Below, one piece after another: positions 35,939-45,001 of a stretch of DNA of 64,000 bases. The translations under genes were made by a program, and so were the position numbers. This DNA is from Geobacter sp. DSM 9736 (GTDB taxonomy: Bacteria; Desulfobacterota; Desulfuromonadia; Geobacterales; Geobacteraceae). Position 1 is the first letter of the stretch; each line of letters begins with the position of its first letter. The notes below the pieces were generated by a model, which saw only the letters and a program-made list of their open reading frames with translations, was not told the origin of the DNA and did not search any database. Location of the stretch: assembly GCF_900187405.1 (NCBI RefSeq), contig NZ_LT896716.1:3534753-3598752 (forward strand). The letters are read 5' to 3'.

Positions 35939-36571
35939 ATGAGAAAGATAGCGATTATAGATTACGGGATGGGGAACCTGCGCTCCGTGCAGAAGGGGTT
36001 CGAAAAAGTCGGTTTTGAAGCGACGGTGACTGCCGACCCGAAGCTGGTACTTGAAGCCGACAAGGTAGTCCTGCCGGGTGTCGGTGCATTTGCCGACTGC
36101 ATGCGGAATCTGGAGCAGGGAGGCTTTGTCGATCCGCTTCTGAAGGTAATCCGGGAGGGCCGACCCTTTCTCGGTATCTGCCTCGGACTTCAATTACTCT
36201 TCACGGAAGGGGAGGAGTTTGGTGTGCACAGGGGGCTAGATGTCGTCCCTGGTCGGGTTGTGCGCTTTCCTGAAGGCATGAGCGAGAACGGGGAAAAGCT
36301 TGCGGTGCCTCACATGGGGTGGAACCAGCTTTCCTTCCGGCAGCGTCACGGCGTCTTTGAAGGGATCGAAGATGGTAAAAACGTCTACTTCGTTCACTCA
36401 TATTATGTGCAGCCGGCGGAACAGTCGGTTGTCGCTACCACCACCGACTACGGCATCGAATTCTGCTCCTCCATCTGCAGGGACAATATCGTTGCGACCC
36501 AGTTTCACCCGGAGAAGTCCCAGGATGTGGGACTGCGGATACTGAGAAACTTTGCCGAGAGCAAGTTCTGA
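35939..36571 (+). CDS. hisH: Imidazole glycerol phosphate synthase, glutaminase subunit
   Basis: Class I glutamine amidotransferase subunit, 211 residues, passing ammonia to HisF. The nucleophile cysteine is in GICLGLQLLF, and His/Glu are in TQFHPEKSQ. ATG at 35939 has GGAG upstream; the open frame reaches back into hisB without support. Confidence 0.96.
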   Translation: MRKIAIIDYGMGNLRSVQKGFEKVGFEATVTADPKLVLEADKVVLPGVGAFADCMRNLEQGGFVDPLLKVIREGRPFLGICLGLQLLFTEGEEFGVHRGLDVVPGRVVRFPEGMSENGEKLAVPHMGWNQLSFRQRHGVFEGIEDGKNVYFVHSYYVQPAEQSVVATTTDYGIEFCSSICRDNIVATQFHPEKSQDVGLRILRNFAESKF

Positions 36572-36696
36572 GAGACTAATCAATATCCTGAGGCACAGAG
36601 AAGATCTGACAGGTGTCGATTCGGCTGCCCGGCCGGTGTCATCACTTCTTCCCCCCTTTTTTATTTCTGTTGCTCTCTGATGAAAGGAATCAAGCC

Positions 36697-37428
36697 TTGA
36701 TTGTAATTCCTGCTATTGACCTGAAGGAAGGAAAGTGCGTTCGCCTCGAGCAGGGGCTCATGGAGAAGGATACCGTCTTCTGCGACAAACCTGCCGAGCA
36801 GGCGCTGGAGTGGCAGCGCCAGGGGGGGGAGCTTCTGCATATCGTCGATCTTGATGGCGCATTCGCTGGCGAACCAAAAAATCGGGCATCCATAGAGAGT
36901 ATAGTTAATGCCATATCGATACCGACGCAGCTTGGCGGAGGTATTCGTGATCTGGCCACCATCGAGGCGTACCTTTCCCTTGGTATCGGGCGGGTAATTC
37001 TCGGCACGGCGGCTCAACGTAATCCACAGCTCGTGAAGGACGCGTGCTCCCGGTTTCCCGGCAGGATAGTCGTCGGTATCGACGCCAAGAACGGGATGGT
37101 CGCTGTCCAGGGCTGGGCTGAGGTGACGGGGATCAGCGCCGTCGAACTCGCCCGAAAATTCGAAGGAGATGGCGTCGCAGCCATCATCTACACCGACATC
37201 AGCCGCGACGGGATGATGCAAGGGCCGAATATAGAGGCTACTAAAGCTTTGGCAGAAGCGATCTCCATTCCCGTTATCGCATCCGGCGGGGTTTCGAGCC
37301 TGGGAGATATAGAGCGGCTCCTTGCCATTGAGTCGTCGGGGATTTCCGGGGTGATTACCGGGAAGGCCATCTATAGCGGCGCTATCAATCTGGCAGAGGC
37401 AGTGGCGCTTACGAGAAAAGGCAGGTAG
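36697..37428 (+). CDS. hisA: Phosphoribosylformimino-5-aminoimidazole carboxamide ribotide isomerase
   Basis: TIM-barrel isomerase of histidine synthesis, 243 residues. The start is TTG at 36697 ([16 protein letters not shown] follows), supported by AAAGGAA seven bases before and by family length; the longer frame from 36613 adds an unrelated leader. The catalytic Asp pair sits in PAIDLKEG and YTDISRDG. The stop codon lies inside the left arm of a repeat hairpin. Confidence 0.95.
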   Translation: MIVIPAIDLKEGKCVRLEQGLMEKDTVFCDKPAEQALEWQRQGGELLHIVDLDGAFAGEPKNRASIESIVNAISIPTQLGGGIRDLATIEAYLSLGIGRVILGTAAQRNPQLVKDACSRFPGRIVVGIDAKNGMVAVQGWAEVTGISAVELARKFEGDGVAAIIYTDISRDGMMQGPNIEATKALAEAISIPVIASGGVSSLGDIERLLAIESSGISGVITGKAIYSGAINLAEAVALTRKGR

Positions 37429-37490
37429 ATGTAAAGGTAAGGCATCCTTCCTCGGGTTTTTCTCTACCTCTACCTTTACCTCTACCTGTG
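37422..37490. repeat. Intergenic hairpin of purine-rich repeats, copy 1 (hisA-hisF)
   Basis: Left arm CAGGTAGATGTAAAGGTA (37422-37439) and right arm TACCTTTACCTCTACCTG (37471-37488) are complementary with one mismatch over 18 bases, around a 31-base loop. The right arm consists of CTACCT/TTACCT units. The hisA stop codon is within the left arm. A similar structure follows murG. Confidence 0.75.
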
Positions 37491-37505
37491 AATTTGGAGA
37501 ATTCA

Positions 37506-38267
37506 ATGCTTACCAAACGCATAATTCCCTGCCTCGATGTTAAGGGGGGGCGAGTCGTCAAGGGGGTACAGTTCCTTGAGCTAAGGGATGCAGGTGATCC
37601 CGTTGAGATCGCGGAAATGTACGATCGTCAGGGAGCCGATGAACTGACCTTTCTCGACATAACAGCTTCCTCCGACGAGCGAGATATCATCATAGACGTG
37701 GTTCGGCGGACTGCCGAGCGGGTATTCATGCCGCTTACTGTTGGTGGAGGAGTCCGGACGGTGGAGGACATTCGCCGGTTGCTCAATGCAGGAGCCGACA
37801 AGGTGTCGATCAACACTGCCGCGGTGCACCGTCCAGAGTTCGTGCGGGAGGCTGCGGAGCGGTTCGGCTCCCAGTGCACCGTTGTGGCGATAGATGCCCG
37901 TCGCGTGCCGGGCGAGGAGCGGTGGGAGGTTTATACTCATGGAGGCCGCAATGCTACCGGGATAGACGCCATTGAATGGGCAAGGCGGATGGAAAGCTAT
38001 GGAGCGGGGGAAATTCTCCTAACCAGCATGGACCGTGACGGCACTAAGGATGGTTACGATATCGGGCTCACGAGGGGAATCGTCGATGCCGTTTCGATAC
38101 CGGTAATAGCCTCCGGAGGGGTCGGCAATCTGGAACACCTGTACGACGGCTTTACTCGGGCGGGTGCCTCGGCATGTCTTGCCGCCTCTGTTTTTCACTA
38201 CCGCGAATATACCATCCAGGAGGCAAAGGAGTATCTTCAGGAGAAGGGAGTAGCGGTAAGGATATGA
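37506..38267 (+). CDS. hisF: Imidazole glycerol phosphate synthase, cyclase subunit
   Basis: TIM-barrel cyclase subunit, 253 residues, forming imidazole glycerol phosphate with HisH. The start [19 protein letters not shown] and [12 protein letters not shown] carry the two catalytic aspartates. ATG at 37506 has TTGGAGAA upstream. It overlaps hisE by four bases (ATGA). Confidence 0.97.
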   Translation: MLTKRIIPCLDVKGGRVVKGVQFLELRDAGDPVEIAEMYDRQGADELTFLDITASSDERDIIIDVVRRTAERVFMPLTVGGGVRTVEDIRRLLNAGADKVSINTAAVHRPEFVREAAERFGSQCTVVAIDARRVPGEERWEVYTHGGRNATGIDAIEWARRMESYGAGEILLTSMDRDGTKDGYDIGLTRGIVDAVSIPVIASGGVGNLEHLYDGFTRAGASACLAASVFHYREYTIQEAKEYLQEKGVAVRI

Positions 38268-38602
38268 ACCAGCAAAACGACATTCTCTGCGCTCTTTATC
38301 AGGTGATAGAGGAGCGGAAGCGTTCAGGAGGGGAGTCTTCATATACGGCTTCCCTGTTCCAGAAGGGGCTCGACACTATCCTGAAGAAGCTTGGAGAAGA
38401 AGCAACTGAACTGGTCATTGCCGGCAAAGGGGGGGGGAGAGACGGCATCGTCTATGAGACAGCTGACCTTCTATTCCACACACTGGTGCTGCTCGGCTAC
38501 TACGACATTCCTCCCGAGGAGATATTCACAGAATTGCGCCGCCGGTTTGGCACGTCGGGAATTCACGAGAAAAACTCACGGGAAAAGACAAAAGAGACTT
38601 GA
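38264..38602 (+). CDS. hisE: Phosphoribosyl-ATP diphosphatase
   Basis: Second step of histidine synthesis, 112 residues, as a stand-alone HisE. The MazG-like helices with [14 protein letters not shown] and [13 protein letters not shown] are typical. A run of nine G codes for GGG in the middle. The cyclohydrolase HisI is not in the window. ATG at 38264 overlaps the hisF stop. Confidence 0.95.
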   Translation: MNQQNDILCALYQVIEERKRSGGESSYTASLFQKGLDTILKKLGEEATELVIAGKGGGRDGIVYETADLLFHTLVLLGYYDIPPEEIFTELRRRFGTSGIHEKNSREKTKET

Positions 38603-38620
38603 TAAATTGCAAATCTATGC

Positions 38621-38648
38621 TTGACTTTGTAGTCATGGGTGATATCAT
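38621..38648 (+). promoter_or_regulatory. Sigma-70 promoter for rpsU
   Basis: TTGACT, 16 bases, TATCAT; each box matches five of six positions. It lies about 80 bases before rpsU and after the end of the his genes. Confidence 0.6.
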
Positions 38649-38727
38649 ACGTTTTCTTTGAAAAATTTTATCCGGCCACCCTGTTGTTTAATAAAAAATT
38701 TACGTTACAGAAGGGGGGGGATTATGG

Positions 38728-38925
38728 ATGCCGGGAATAAAGGTCAAAGAGGCTGAATCTTTCGAGCTAGTCCTGAAGAAATTCAAGAAGCAGTGCGAGA
38801 AGGCAGGTATTCTCTCGGAAATCCGCAAGCGCGAGCATTTCGAGAAGCCTAGCATCAAGCGGAAGAAAAAGGCTATTGCCGCCCGCAAGAGGGCATTGAA
38901 GAAACAGCGGAAAATGATGGAGTAG
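38728..38925 (+). CDS. rpsU: 30S ribosomal protein S21
   Basis: 65-residue basic ribosomal protein; the start [20 protein letters not shown] and basic tail ([13 protein letters not shown]) are diagnostic. The ribosome site is a run of eight G (AAGGGGGGGG). It heads the rpsU-yqeY unit and lies ahead of dnaG and rpoD as in many bacteria's macromolecular-synthesis region. Confidence 0.97.
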   Translation: MPGIKVKEAESFELVLKKFKKQCEKAGILSEIRKREHFEKPSIKRKKKAIAARKRALKKQRKMME

Positions 38926-38931
38926 TATGTA

Positions 38932-39375
38932 ATGTCGCTGCGGGAGAGGCTTGAAACTGAAATGAAGGGTGCAATGAAAGCACGGGATGACCTGAAGCTT
39001 TCTGCTATCCGACTTGTTCGTTCCGCAGTGAAGAATAAAGAAATAGATTCGAAGCGGGAGTTGGACGACCAAGGTATCACCGAGGTCGTCTCATCTCTTG
39101 TGAAGCAACGACGTGAGTCGATCCGGATGTTCGGTGAAGCCGGACGACAGGATCTGGTTGCGAAAGAAGAGCAGGAACTCGAAGTCCTTCTCAGTTTTCT
39201 TCCAAGGCAGATGTCCCGCGAAGAGCTGATAGAAGTAGTCATGCAGACCATAAATGAGTGCGGAGCGGCGGGCGCGAAGGATATGGGTCGGGTAATGAAG
39301 GCCCTACAGCCTCGTGTTGCCGGTCGTGCAGACGGCAAAGCCGTCAGCGATCTCGTCAGGGAAAAACTTTCCTGA
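38932..39375 (+). CDS. yqeY: GatB/YqeY domain protein
   Basis: 147-residue YqeY protein, related to the tail domain of GatB (tRNA-dependent amidotransferase). The start SLRERLETEMKGAMKARD and the helical body with LSFLPRQMSREEL are typical. Proposed to touch tRNA, but the role is not proven. Six bases after rpsU and followed by a terminator. Confidence 0.93.
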   Translation: MSLRERLETEMKGAMKARDDLKLSAIRLVRSAVKNKEIDSKRELDDQGITEVVSSLVKQRRESIRMFGEAGRQDLVAKEEQELEVLLSFLPRQMSREELIEVVMQTINECGAAGAKDMGRVMKALQPRVAGRADGKAVSDLVREKLS

Positions 39376-39421
39376 GCTCCCAATCTCGTTGAACAGACCA
39401 GCGGCACCTACATATGGAAGC

Positions 39422-39461
39422 GGGGGCGATTCTCGATGATTGCCCCCTTCTTTTGCTTTTG
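39422..39461 (+). terminator. Rho-independent terminator after yqeY
   Basis: GGGGGCGAT and ATTGCCCCC pair around an eight-base loop, followed by TTCTTTTGCTTTT. It separates rpsU-yqeY from cvpA-dnaG-rpoD, leaving only about 20 bases before cvpA. Confidence 0.8.
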
Positions 39462-39482
39462 GTGTTTAGCCGGGTGTAATGA

Positions 39483-39983
39483 ATGAGCCTTGTTGACATC
39501 CTTATCTGGGCCGTTTTGCTGTTGTTTGTGGTGAAAGGTTTCATGAAAGGCTTGGTAAGGGAGGTGTGTTCGCTGCTCGGCCTGCTGGCAGGGGGCTGGG
39601 CCTCTTTCAGGTATTATCATTACCTCGCGGAGCTGCTCAGGCCCTTCATCCATCTTCCCCATAGCGTTGCACGCGCTCTCTCATTCATAGCAATATTTCT
39701 GGTCATCGGCCTGCTTTTCTACCTGTTCGGCCATCTGTTAACCATAATCTTCCGCATAATGCTTCTAGGCGGGATCAACCGCATAGGGGGAGTCTTCTTC
39801 GGGCTGCTCGAAGGAGCATTCATTCTATGCATGGTGCTCTATTTCGGAACAGCCGATCCTGTGCCTGAGCGAATAAGGAAGGCGATTTTGAAATCGAAGA
39901 CAGCCCTGTCGTTCATCCGGGCGGGACGGGAGATGATCGCAGGGTGGGACAGTGCAGATGCGCGTAATAGGCTGTCTAACTGA
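39483..39983 (+). CDS. CvpA family membrane protein
   Basis: 166-residue protein with about four hydrophobic segments (LIWAVLLLFVVKGF, LGLLAGGWASF, FIAIFLVIGLLFYLF, GLLEGAFILCMVLYF). The start VDILIWAVLLLFVVKGFMKG matches the CvpA/colicin V production family. Its role in this organism is unknown. It precedes dnaG by 33 bases. Confidence 0.88.
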   Translation: MSLVDILIWAVLLLFVVKGFMKGLVREVCSLLGLLAGGWASFRYYHYLAELLRPFIHLPHSVARALSFIAIFLVIGLLFYLFGHLLTIIFRIMLLGGINRIGGVFFGLLEGAFILCMVLYFGTADPVPERIRKAILKSKTALSFIRAGREMIAGWDSADARNRLSN

Positions 39984-40016
39984 TGGGTGAAGCACAAGTG
40001 CCAAAATCAGGAAACG

Positions 40017-41768
40017 ATGATACCGGACGATAAAGTCAAGGAAGTAAGCGAGAGGTCTTCGATCCTTGAAGTGGTTTCAGATTACGTCCACCTTCGCCGA
40101 TCAGGAGCTAATTATCAGGGGCTCTGTCCGTTCCACGGCGAAAAGACGCCATCGTTCAACGTAAACCCAGGGCGGGGTATCTTCCACTGTTTCGGCTGCG
40201 GCGTAGGAGGTAATGTTTTCTCATTCATCATGAAGATGGAGGGGCTGGCATTTCCGGAGGCGGTAAAATTTCTTGCGAAACGCTCTGGGGTGGTGATCCA
40301 GGAACGGCCCTTGACGAGTTCCGAAAAACGGCGGCAGGACGAGAGGGAGACACTTTTCCGGATTAGTGAATTGTGCGCTCAATACTACCGTGAGGTTCTG
40401 CTGAAAGACCCGGCGGGAGAACCTGGGCGGCGCTACCTGGCAAAGCGAGGGGTGGATGCTGCAACAGCTGAATCCTACCGGCTCGGTTACGCCACCGACA
40501 GGTGGGACGGACTCGTCAGATTTCTGGAACAGAGGCACGTTTCTCTCGAAGCTGCGGAGAAACTTGGGGGTATACGCCGCAAGAGTGGAGGTTCTGGTTT
40601 CATCGATCTCTTCAGAAACCGCCTTATCTTCACCATAAGCGACCCGCATGGCCGTCCCATCGCCTTCGGTGCAAGGGTGCTGGACGACTCGCTCCCTAAA
40701 TACATAAACTCCCCTGAATCTCCCATTTACCGGAAAGGGGATGTGCTTTTCGGCATTGATCTGGCCAAGCAGGCAATGCGCGAGAATGGCAGCGCAATCA
40801 TCGTGGAGGGGTATTTCGATCACCTTGCGCTCTACCAGGCGGGGGTCAGAAATGCCGTCGCCACATGCGGCACTGCAATGACCGAAGGGCACGTAAAGCT
40901 TCTGCAGCGTTACGCCGGGAAGCTCTACACGCTTTTCGATTCCGACTCCGCCGGAAAGAAGGCAACTTTCAGGGCAATGGAGCTTCTCCTTGGAGAGAAC
41001 CTTCCGGTAAGTGTTATCGAGTTGCCGGAAGGGGAGGATCCTGACAGCTTTATCCGAAGCGAAGGGCAGGAAGCCTTTGCGGCACGTATGGGAGCAGCTC
41101 GCCCTGTGCTTGATTTTTTTTTCCGCCATCTTCTCCGGCAGTCAGATACCGGTACGGTGGAGGGAAAAGTGCGGGTCGTCGCCGAGCTGGCCCCCCGGCT
41201 GGAAAAAGTCTCTGATGATGTGGAGAGGGCACTCTACGTCAGGGAAATAGCGCGTGTGTTGGGGATTGATGAGCGCCTTCTCCAGCAGAAACTTCGGAAG
41301 GGGGGGGTAGCCCCTGCCGATTTTTCCGTGCCACGGGAGAAGAGGCCGAAGGTCGATACCGAGGAGTTGCTCCTCGCTCTGATGGGTAAATATCCGGAAA
41401 TTGCGGAAAAGGTGACGGAGTACGGGGTTCATCGGCTTTTTCAACCGGATCTGGCCACAGTTGCCGAGGCAGTTGCCGCCTCGGCGCTCACTCACGGAGA
41501 GGTGAATTGGCCCGACATCCTTGAACTGGTTGGTTCCCCGGAGGAGCGGAGCCGCCTGGCATCGTTTCTTGTTAAGGAAGATCAGCTTGATGGAGTGAAT
41601 CCGCAGAAGATGTTCGAGGAACTGTGTGTAAGCCGGGAGCGGCGTGCCCTGAAGGAGATGGATCGGCTCAAGAAAGAGCTTGTGCGCGTAGAGCCGGGGA
41701 GCGAACGGTATGTTGAACTCCTGAGGGAGATCGACTCCTTGCGAAACAGGAAATCGCAATTACTATAG
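40017..41768 (+). CDS. dnaG: DNA primase
   Basis: Primase of 583 residues. The N-terminal zinc domain has CPFHGEKTPSF and FHCFGCG (ligands C, H, C, C). The TOPRIM catalytic core contains IIVEGYFD and LFDSDSAGK. A C-terminal helicase-binding part follows. ATG at 40017 with AGGAAA before it is preferred to GTG 39987, since the family starts at IPDDKV. Confidence 0.97.
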   Translation: MIPDDKVKEVSERSSILEVVSDYVHLRRSGANYQGLCPFHGEKTPSFNVNPGRGIFHCFGCGVGGNVFSFIMKMEGLAFPEAVKFLAKRSGVVIQERPLTSSEKRRQDERETLFRISELCAQYYREVLLKDPAGEPGRRYLAKRGVDAATAESYRLGYATDRWDGLVRFLEQRHVSLEAAEKLGGIRRKSGGSGFIDLFRNRLIFTISDPHGRPIAFGARVLDDSLPKYINSPESPIYRKGDVLFGIDLAKQAMRENGSAIIVEGYFDHLALYQAGVRNAVATCGTAMTEGHVKLLQRYAGKLYTLFDSDSAGKKATFRAMELLLGENLPVSVIELPEGEDPDSFIRSEGQEAFAARMGAARPVLDFFFRHLLRQSDTGTVEGKVRVVAELAPRLEKVSDDVERALYVREIARVLGIDERLLQQKLRKGGVAPADFSVPREKRPKVDTEELLLALMGKYPEIAEKVTEYGVHRLFQPDLATVAEAVAASALTHGEVNWPDILELVGSPEERSRLASFLVKEDQLDGVNPQKMFEELCVSRERRALKEMDRLKKELVRVEPGSERYVELLREIDSLRNRKSQLL

Positions 41769-41796
41769 ATAGACGAGAATGCACGAGGTGAAGTGA

Positions 41797-43554
41797 ATGG
41801 CGAAGAAAAACATGGAAGAAGTGAAGCAGCTGATAGACCTTGGTAAGGAAAAAGGTTTTCTTACCTATGATGAGGTCAACGATCTGCTGCCCCCGGACAT
41901 GGTCTCTTCCGAGCAGATCGATGATGTGATGAGCATGTTCGGCGAAATGGATATAGAAATAGTCGACTCGGTGCAGAAGGTAAAGATCCCCAAAGTCAAG
42001 CTCGACCTGGAAGAGGAAGAGGAGATGGAGGGGGAGCAGGAAGAGCAGGAATTTGAGCCGGGAACCCTTGGCCGCACCAGTGATCCTGTACGTATGTATC
42101 TGAGAGAAATGGGTTCTGTTTCCCTCCTGACACGGGAGGGGGAGGTAGAGATTGCCAAGCGGATCGAAGAGGGTGAAAAGGATATGGCAAGTGTAATTCT
42201 TAACACCCCGATCACCGTCAAGGAAGTGATTTCCCTCGGGGAGCGGCTGCGCAAGGGACAGATCAGCGCGGCGGAGATAAGCAAAGAGGTTGAAGAGGAG
42301 GAACTGGAAGAGGACGAGGAGGATGTGCAGAAGATCCGTCTTCTCTCCCTAATCGATGAAATCCGTGAAAACGACCAGCAGATGGACCAACTGGTCAGCG
42401 AGCTCGACACAGTTCCTGAAGCTGCCAGAGCCGAAGAGCTTCTCGGTATACAGCGGGAGCTGAGGGGTAAGATGGCGGAGCAGCTGAAGTCGCTGCGCCT
42501 CAAGGACCGTCACATAGAGAAGATTTCCGAGCGGCTGAAAGAACTGTCGGTCAAGGTGGAAAAGCTGCTTCACGAGATTTCGGACCTGGAAGAGGAAGCA
42601 AAGCTCCCTGCCGCTGAGCTTTCAGATGCCTGTGCACAGATTCAGGCCGGTGAAGCGGATGAAAAAGCGCTTTTTGCAAAGACCGGTTTGACATCCGAAG
42701 AACTGCTGAAACTGGAGAAGCGGTTAAAAGGTTCTGAGCGTAAGTTGAAGAAGGTGGAGCAGGAATCGGGTTTCAGAGCCACCGATCTCTCCAAGGCCCT
42801 CCTCGCGATTGAGGAGGGGGAAAGCAAGGCAAAGCTGGCTAAGTCGGAACTGGTCGAAGCCAACCTGCGCCTAGTCGTTTCGATCGCGAAGAAATACACC
42901 AACAGAGGACTTCAATTTCTCGACCTGATCCAGGAGGGGAACATCGGCCTCATGAAGGCTGTGGACAAGTTCGAATATCAACGCGGGTACAAGTTTTCAA
43001 CATACGCGACTTGGTGGATCCGTCAGGCCATTACCCGCGCTATTGCCGACCAGGCTCGCACGATCCGGATTCCGGTGCACATGATTGAAACTATCAACAA
43101 GCTGATCCGCACGAGCCGCCAACTGGTTCAGGAGATAGGCCGAGAACCCTCGCCAGAGGAGATCGCGGAGCGGATGAGCCTTCCTCTCGACAAAGTGCGT
43201 AAGGTGCTGAAAATAGCGAAGGAGCCGATTTCCCTGGAAACTCCCATTGGGGAGGAGGAAGATTCTCATCTCGGTGACTTCATTGAGGACAAGGGGGTTG
43301 TCTCTCCTTTGGAGGCGGTGATCAAGGCGAATCTTTCCGAACAGACTTCCCGGGTACTCGCCACGCTTACCCCTCGTGAGGAGAAGGTGCTGCGGATGCG
43401 CTTCGGTATTGGAGAAAAGAGCGATCACACTCTCGAAGAAGTAGGACAGGATTTCGAGGTGACCAGAGAGCGTATCAGGCAGATCGAGGCGAAAGCATTG
43501 CGCAAACTTCGCCACCCGAGCAGAAGCAAGAAGCTGAAGAGCTTTGTGGAGTAG
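41797..43554 (+). CDS. rpoD: RNA polymerase primary sigma factor (sigma-70)
   Basis: Housekeeping sigma factor, 585 residues. Region 1.1 is at the N-terminus, region 1.2 includes [16 protein letters not shown], a long acidic non-conserved insert follows, and region 2.4 includes [17 protein letters not shown]. Region 4 ends in [19 protein letters not shown]. It lies 28 bases after dnaG. Confidence 0.98.
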   Translation: MAKKNMEEVKQLIDLGKEKGFLTYDEVNDLLPPDMVSSEQIDDVMSMFGEMDIEIVDSVQKVKIPKVKLDLEEEEEMEGEQEEQEFEPGTLGRTSDPVRMYLREMGSVSLLTREGEVEIAKRIEEGEKDMASVILNTPITVKEVISLGERLRKGQISAAEISKEVEEEELEEDEEDVQKIRLLSLIDEIRENDQQMDQLVSELDTVPEAARAEELLGIQRELRGKMAEQLKSLRLKDRHIEKISERLKELSVKVEKLLHEISDLEEEAKLPAAELSDACAQIQAGEADEKALFAKTGLTSEELLKLEKRLKGSERKLKKVEQESGFRATDLSKALLAIEEGESKAKLAKSELVEANLRLVVSIAKKYTNRGLQFLDLIQEGNIGLMKAVDKFEYQRGYKFSTYATWWIRQAITRAIADQARTIRIPVHMIETINKLIRTSRQLVQEIGREPSPEEIAERMSLPLDKVRKVLKIAKEPISLETPIGEEEDSHLGDFIEDKGVVSPLEAVIKANLSEQTSRVLATLTPREEKVLRMRFGIGEKSDHTLEEVGQDFEVTRERIRQIEAKALRKLRHPSRSKKLKSFVE

Positions 43555-43575
43555 ATGCGGAAATTGCCGTCATGA

Positions 43576-43606
43576 GGCCGCACCGGAAACCGGTGCGGCC
43601 TTTTTT
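43576..43606 (+). terminator. Strong terminator after rpoD
   Basis: Perfect 11-bp stem GGCCGCACCGG / CCGGTGCGGCC with a three-base loop, followed by six T. Confidence 0.92.
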
Positions 43607-43647
43607 GCCAGCAATGCATGTTCCCGGTGGTGCAGTGAGGAGGGTGA

Positions 43648-44133
43648 ATGGCAAAGGATAAGACTCCCGTAACCCCGGCTATCAGAATGTTACGGGCAGA
43701 GAGGGTAGCGTTTACCGATCACCTGTACAGTTATGAGGAGAAAGGGGGGACGTCCGTTTCTGCACGGGAGATCGGAGTGGACGAGCATTGCGTTGTTAAG
43801 ACCCTCATTTTGGAGGATGATCGGAAACAGCCGCTGATTGTCCTGATGCACGGCGACCTTCATGTTTCGACGAAAGAATTGGCCCGGTTGATAGGTGCCC
43901 GTTCCGTTTCACCATGTTCTCCCGAAACTGCAAACAAGCATTCCGGTTATCTCGTAGGGGGTACGTCCCCATTTGGTACCCGGAAACAGATGCCGGTGTA
44001 TATGGAAGAGACAATCACCGCCCTGCCTAAAATTTACCTTAACGGCGGCAAGCGGGGCTATCTTGTGGGGCTTGATCCTCGGGAGGCTGTGCGTGTTCTT
44101 CAGCCGACACTCGTGAAGGTGGGGATTCCGTAA
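43648..44133 (+). CDS. ybaK: Cys-tRNA(Pro)/Cys-tRNA deacylase YbaK/EbsC
   Basis: 161-residue YbaK-domain editing protein that clears mischarged Cys-tRNA(Pro). The pattern VVKTLILEDDRKQPLIVLMHGD and GYLVGGTSPFGTRK with the conserved lysine is diagnostic. Located directly after the rpoD terminator; the sirtuin gene starts 15 bases later. Confidence 0.94.
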   Translation: MAKDKTPVTPAIRMLRAERVAFTDHLYSYEEKGGTSVSAREIGVDEHCVVKTLILEDDRKQPLIVLMHGDLHVSTKELARLIGARSVSPCSPETANKHSGYLVGGTSPFGTRKQMPVYMEETITALPKIYLNGGKRGYLVGLDPREAVRVLQPTLVKVGIP

Positions 44134-44148
44134 CGGCAAGGGGGAGCC

Positions 44149-44985
44149 ATGAATTTGTCAGATCCGTTTCGAAAGGCTGCTGAAGCTGTAGAGAGAGCCA
44201 GGGCCGTGGTAATAACTGCCGGCGCGGGAATGGGAGTCGATTCGGGACTTCCCGATTTCAGGGGAGATCATGGGTTCTGGAAGGCGTATCCCATTTACCA
44301 GCGGCTCGGCATCAATTTCGTTGCGGCTGCCAATCCCGTTCATTTTCAGCGGGACCCGTCTTTCGGCTGGGGTTTTTACGGTCACCGTACAAACCTCTAC
44401 CGTGAGACGGTGCCCCACGGGGGCTTTGGTCTTCTGCTCGAATGGATCGACCGCTTTGGTTTCGAATACTTCGTGGTGACCTCAAACGTGGACGGACAGT
44501 TCCAGAAAGCCGGTTTTCCAGAGGACCGGATCCTGGAGGTGCACGGCTCGATCCATCACCTCCAGTGCATTACTCCCTGCTGCTCGGCTATCTGGGGCAA
44601 CGCTGAGGAGGTCCCGGTGGATTCTGAAACGATGCGGGCCATCCACATACCGCGCTGTATCCACTGTGGTGATGTCGCACGGCCGAACATACTTATGTTC
44701 GGCGATTACTCCTGGTTGAGCGATCGTACGAGACAACAGGAACACCTTTTTGATGAATTTCTTGCCGACAGTCGAGCGCTACCTATGGCAGTCATCGAGA
44801 TGGGTGCCGGGACGGCAATCCCAACAATACGCAGTCTGGGCGAACAGATCGGCGATAGTTATGGCGCCACCGTTGTCAGAATAAACCCACGAGAGCCGAC
44901 CATTACCTCACCCCACATATCCTTGCCCTGCGGAGCCGTGCAGGGACTGGAAGGGATCGAGGCTTCTTTCTCCGCAGGATCGTGA
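44149..44985 (+). CDS. SIR2-family NAD-dependent protein
   Basis: 278-residue SIR2-family protein. Motifs: GAGMGVDSGLPDFRG for NAD, TSNVDGQF, the catalytic histidine in EVHGSIHHLQC, and zinc cysteines (LQCITPCC then CIHCG). NVDGQFQ replaces the common NIDGLHE/Q, so it is a divergent subgroup and its activity (deacetylase or NAD hydrolase) is open. It shares a direction with ybaK and the methyltransferase. Confidence 0.85.
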   Translation: MNLSDPFRKAAEAVERARAVVITAGAGMGVDSGLPDFRGDHGFWKAYPIYQRLGINFVAAANPVHFQRDPSFGWGFYGHRTNLYRETVPHGGFGLLLEWIDRFGFEYFVVTSNVDGQFQKAGFPEDRILEVHGSIHHLQCITPCCSAIWGNAEEVPVDSETMRAIHIPRCIHCGDVARPNILMFGDYSWLSDRTRQQEHLFDEFLADSRALPMAVIEMGAGTAIPTIRSLGEQIGDSYGATVVRINPREPTITSPHISLPCGAVQGLEGIEASFSAGS

Positions 44986-45001
44986 ATGTCGAGGTTCAAC
45001 C

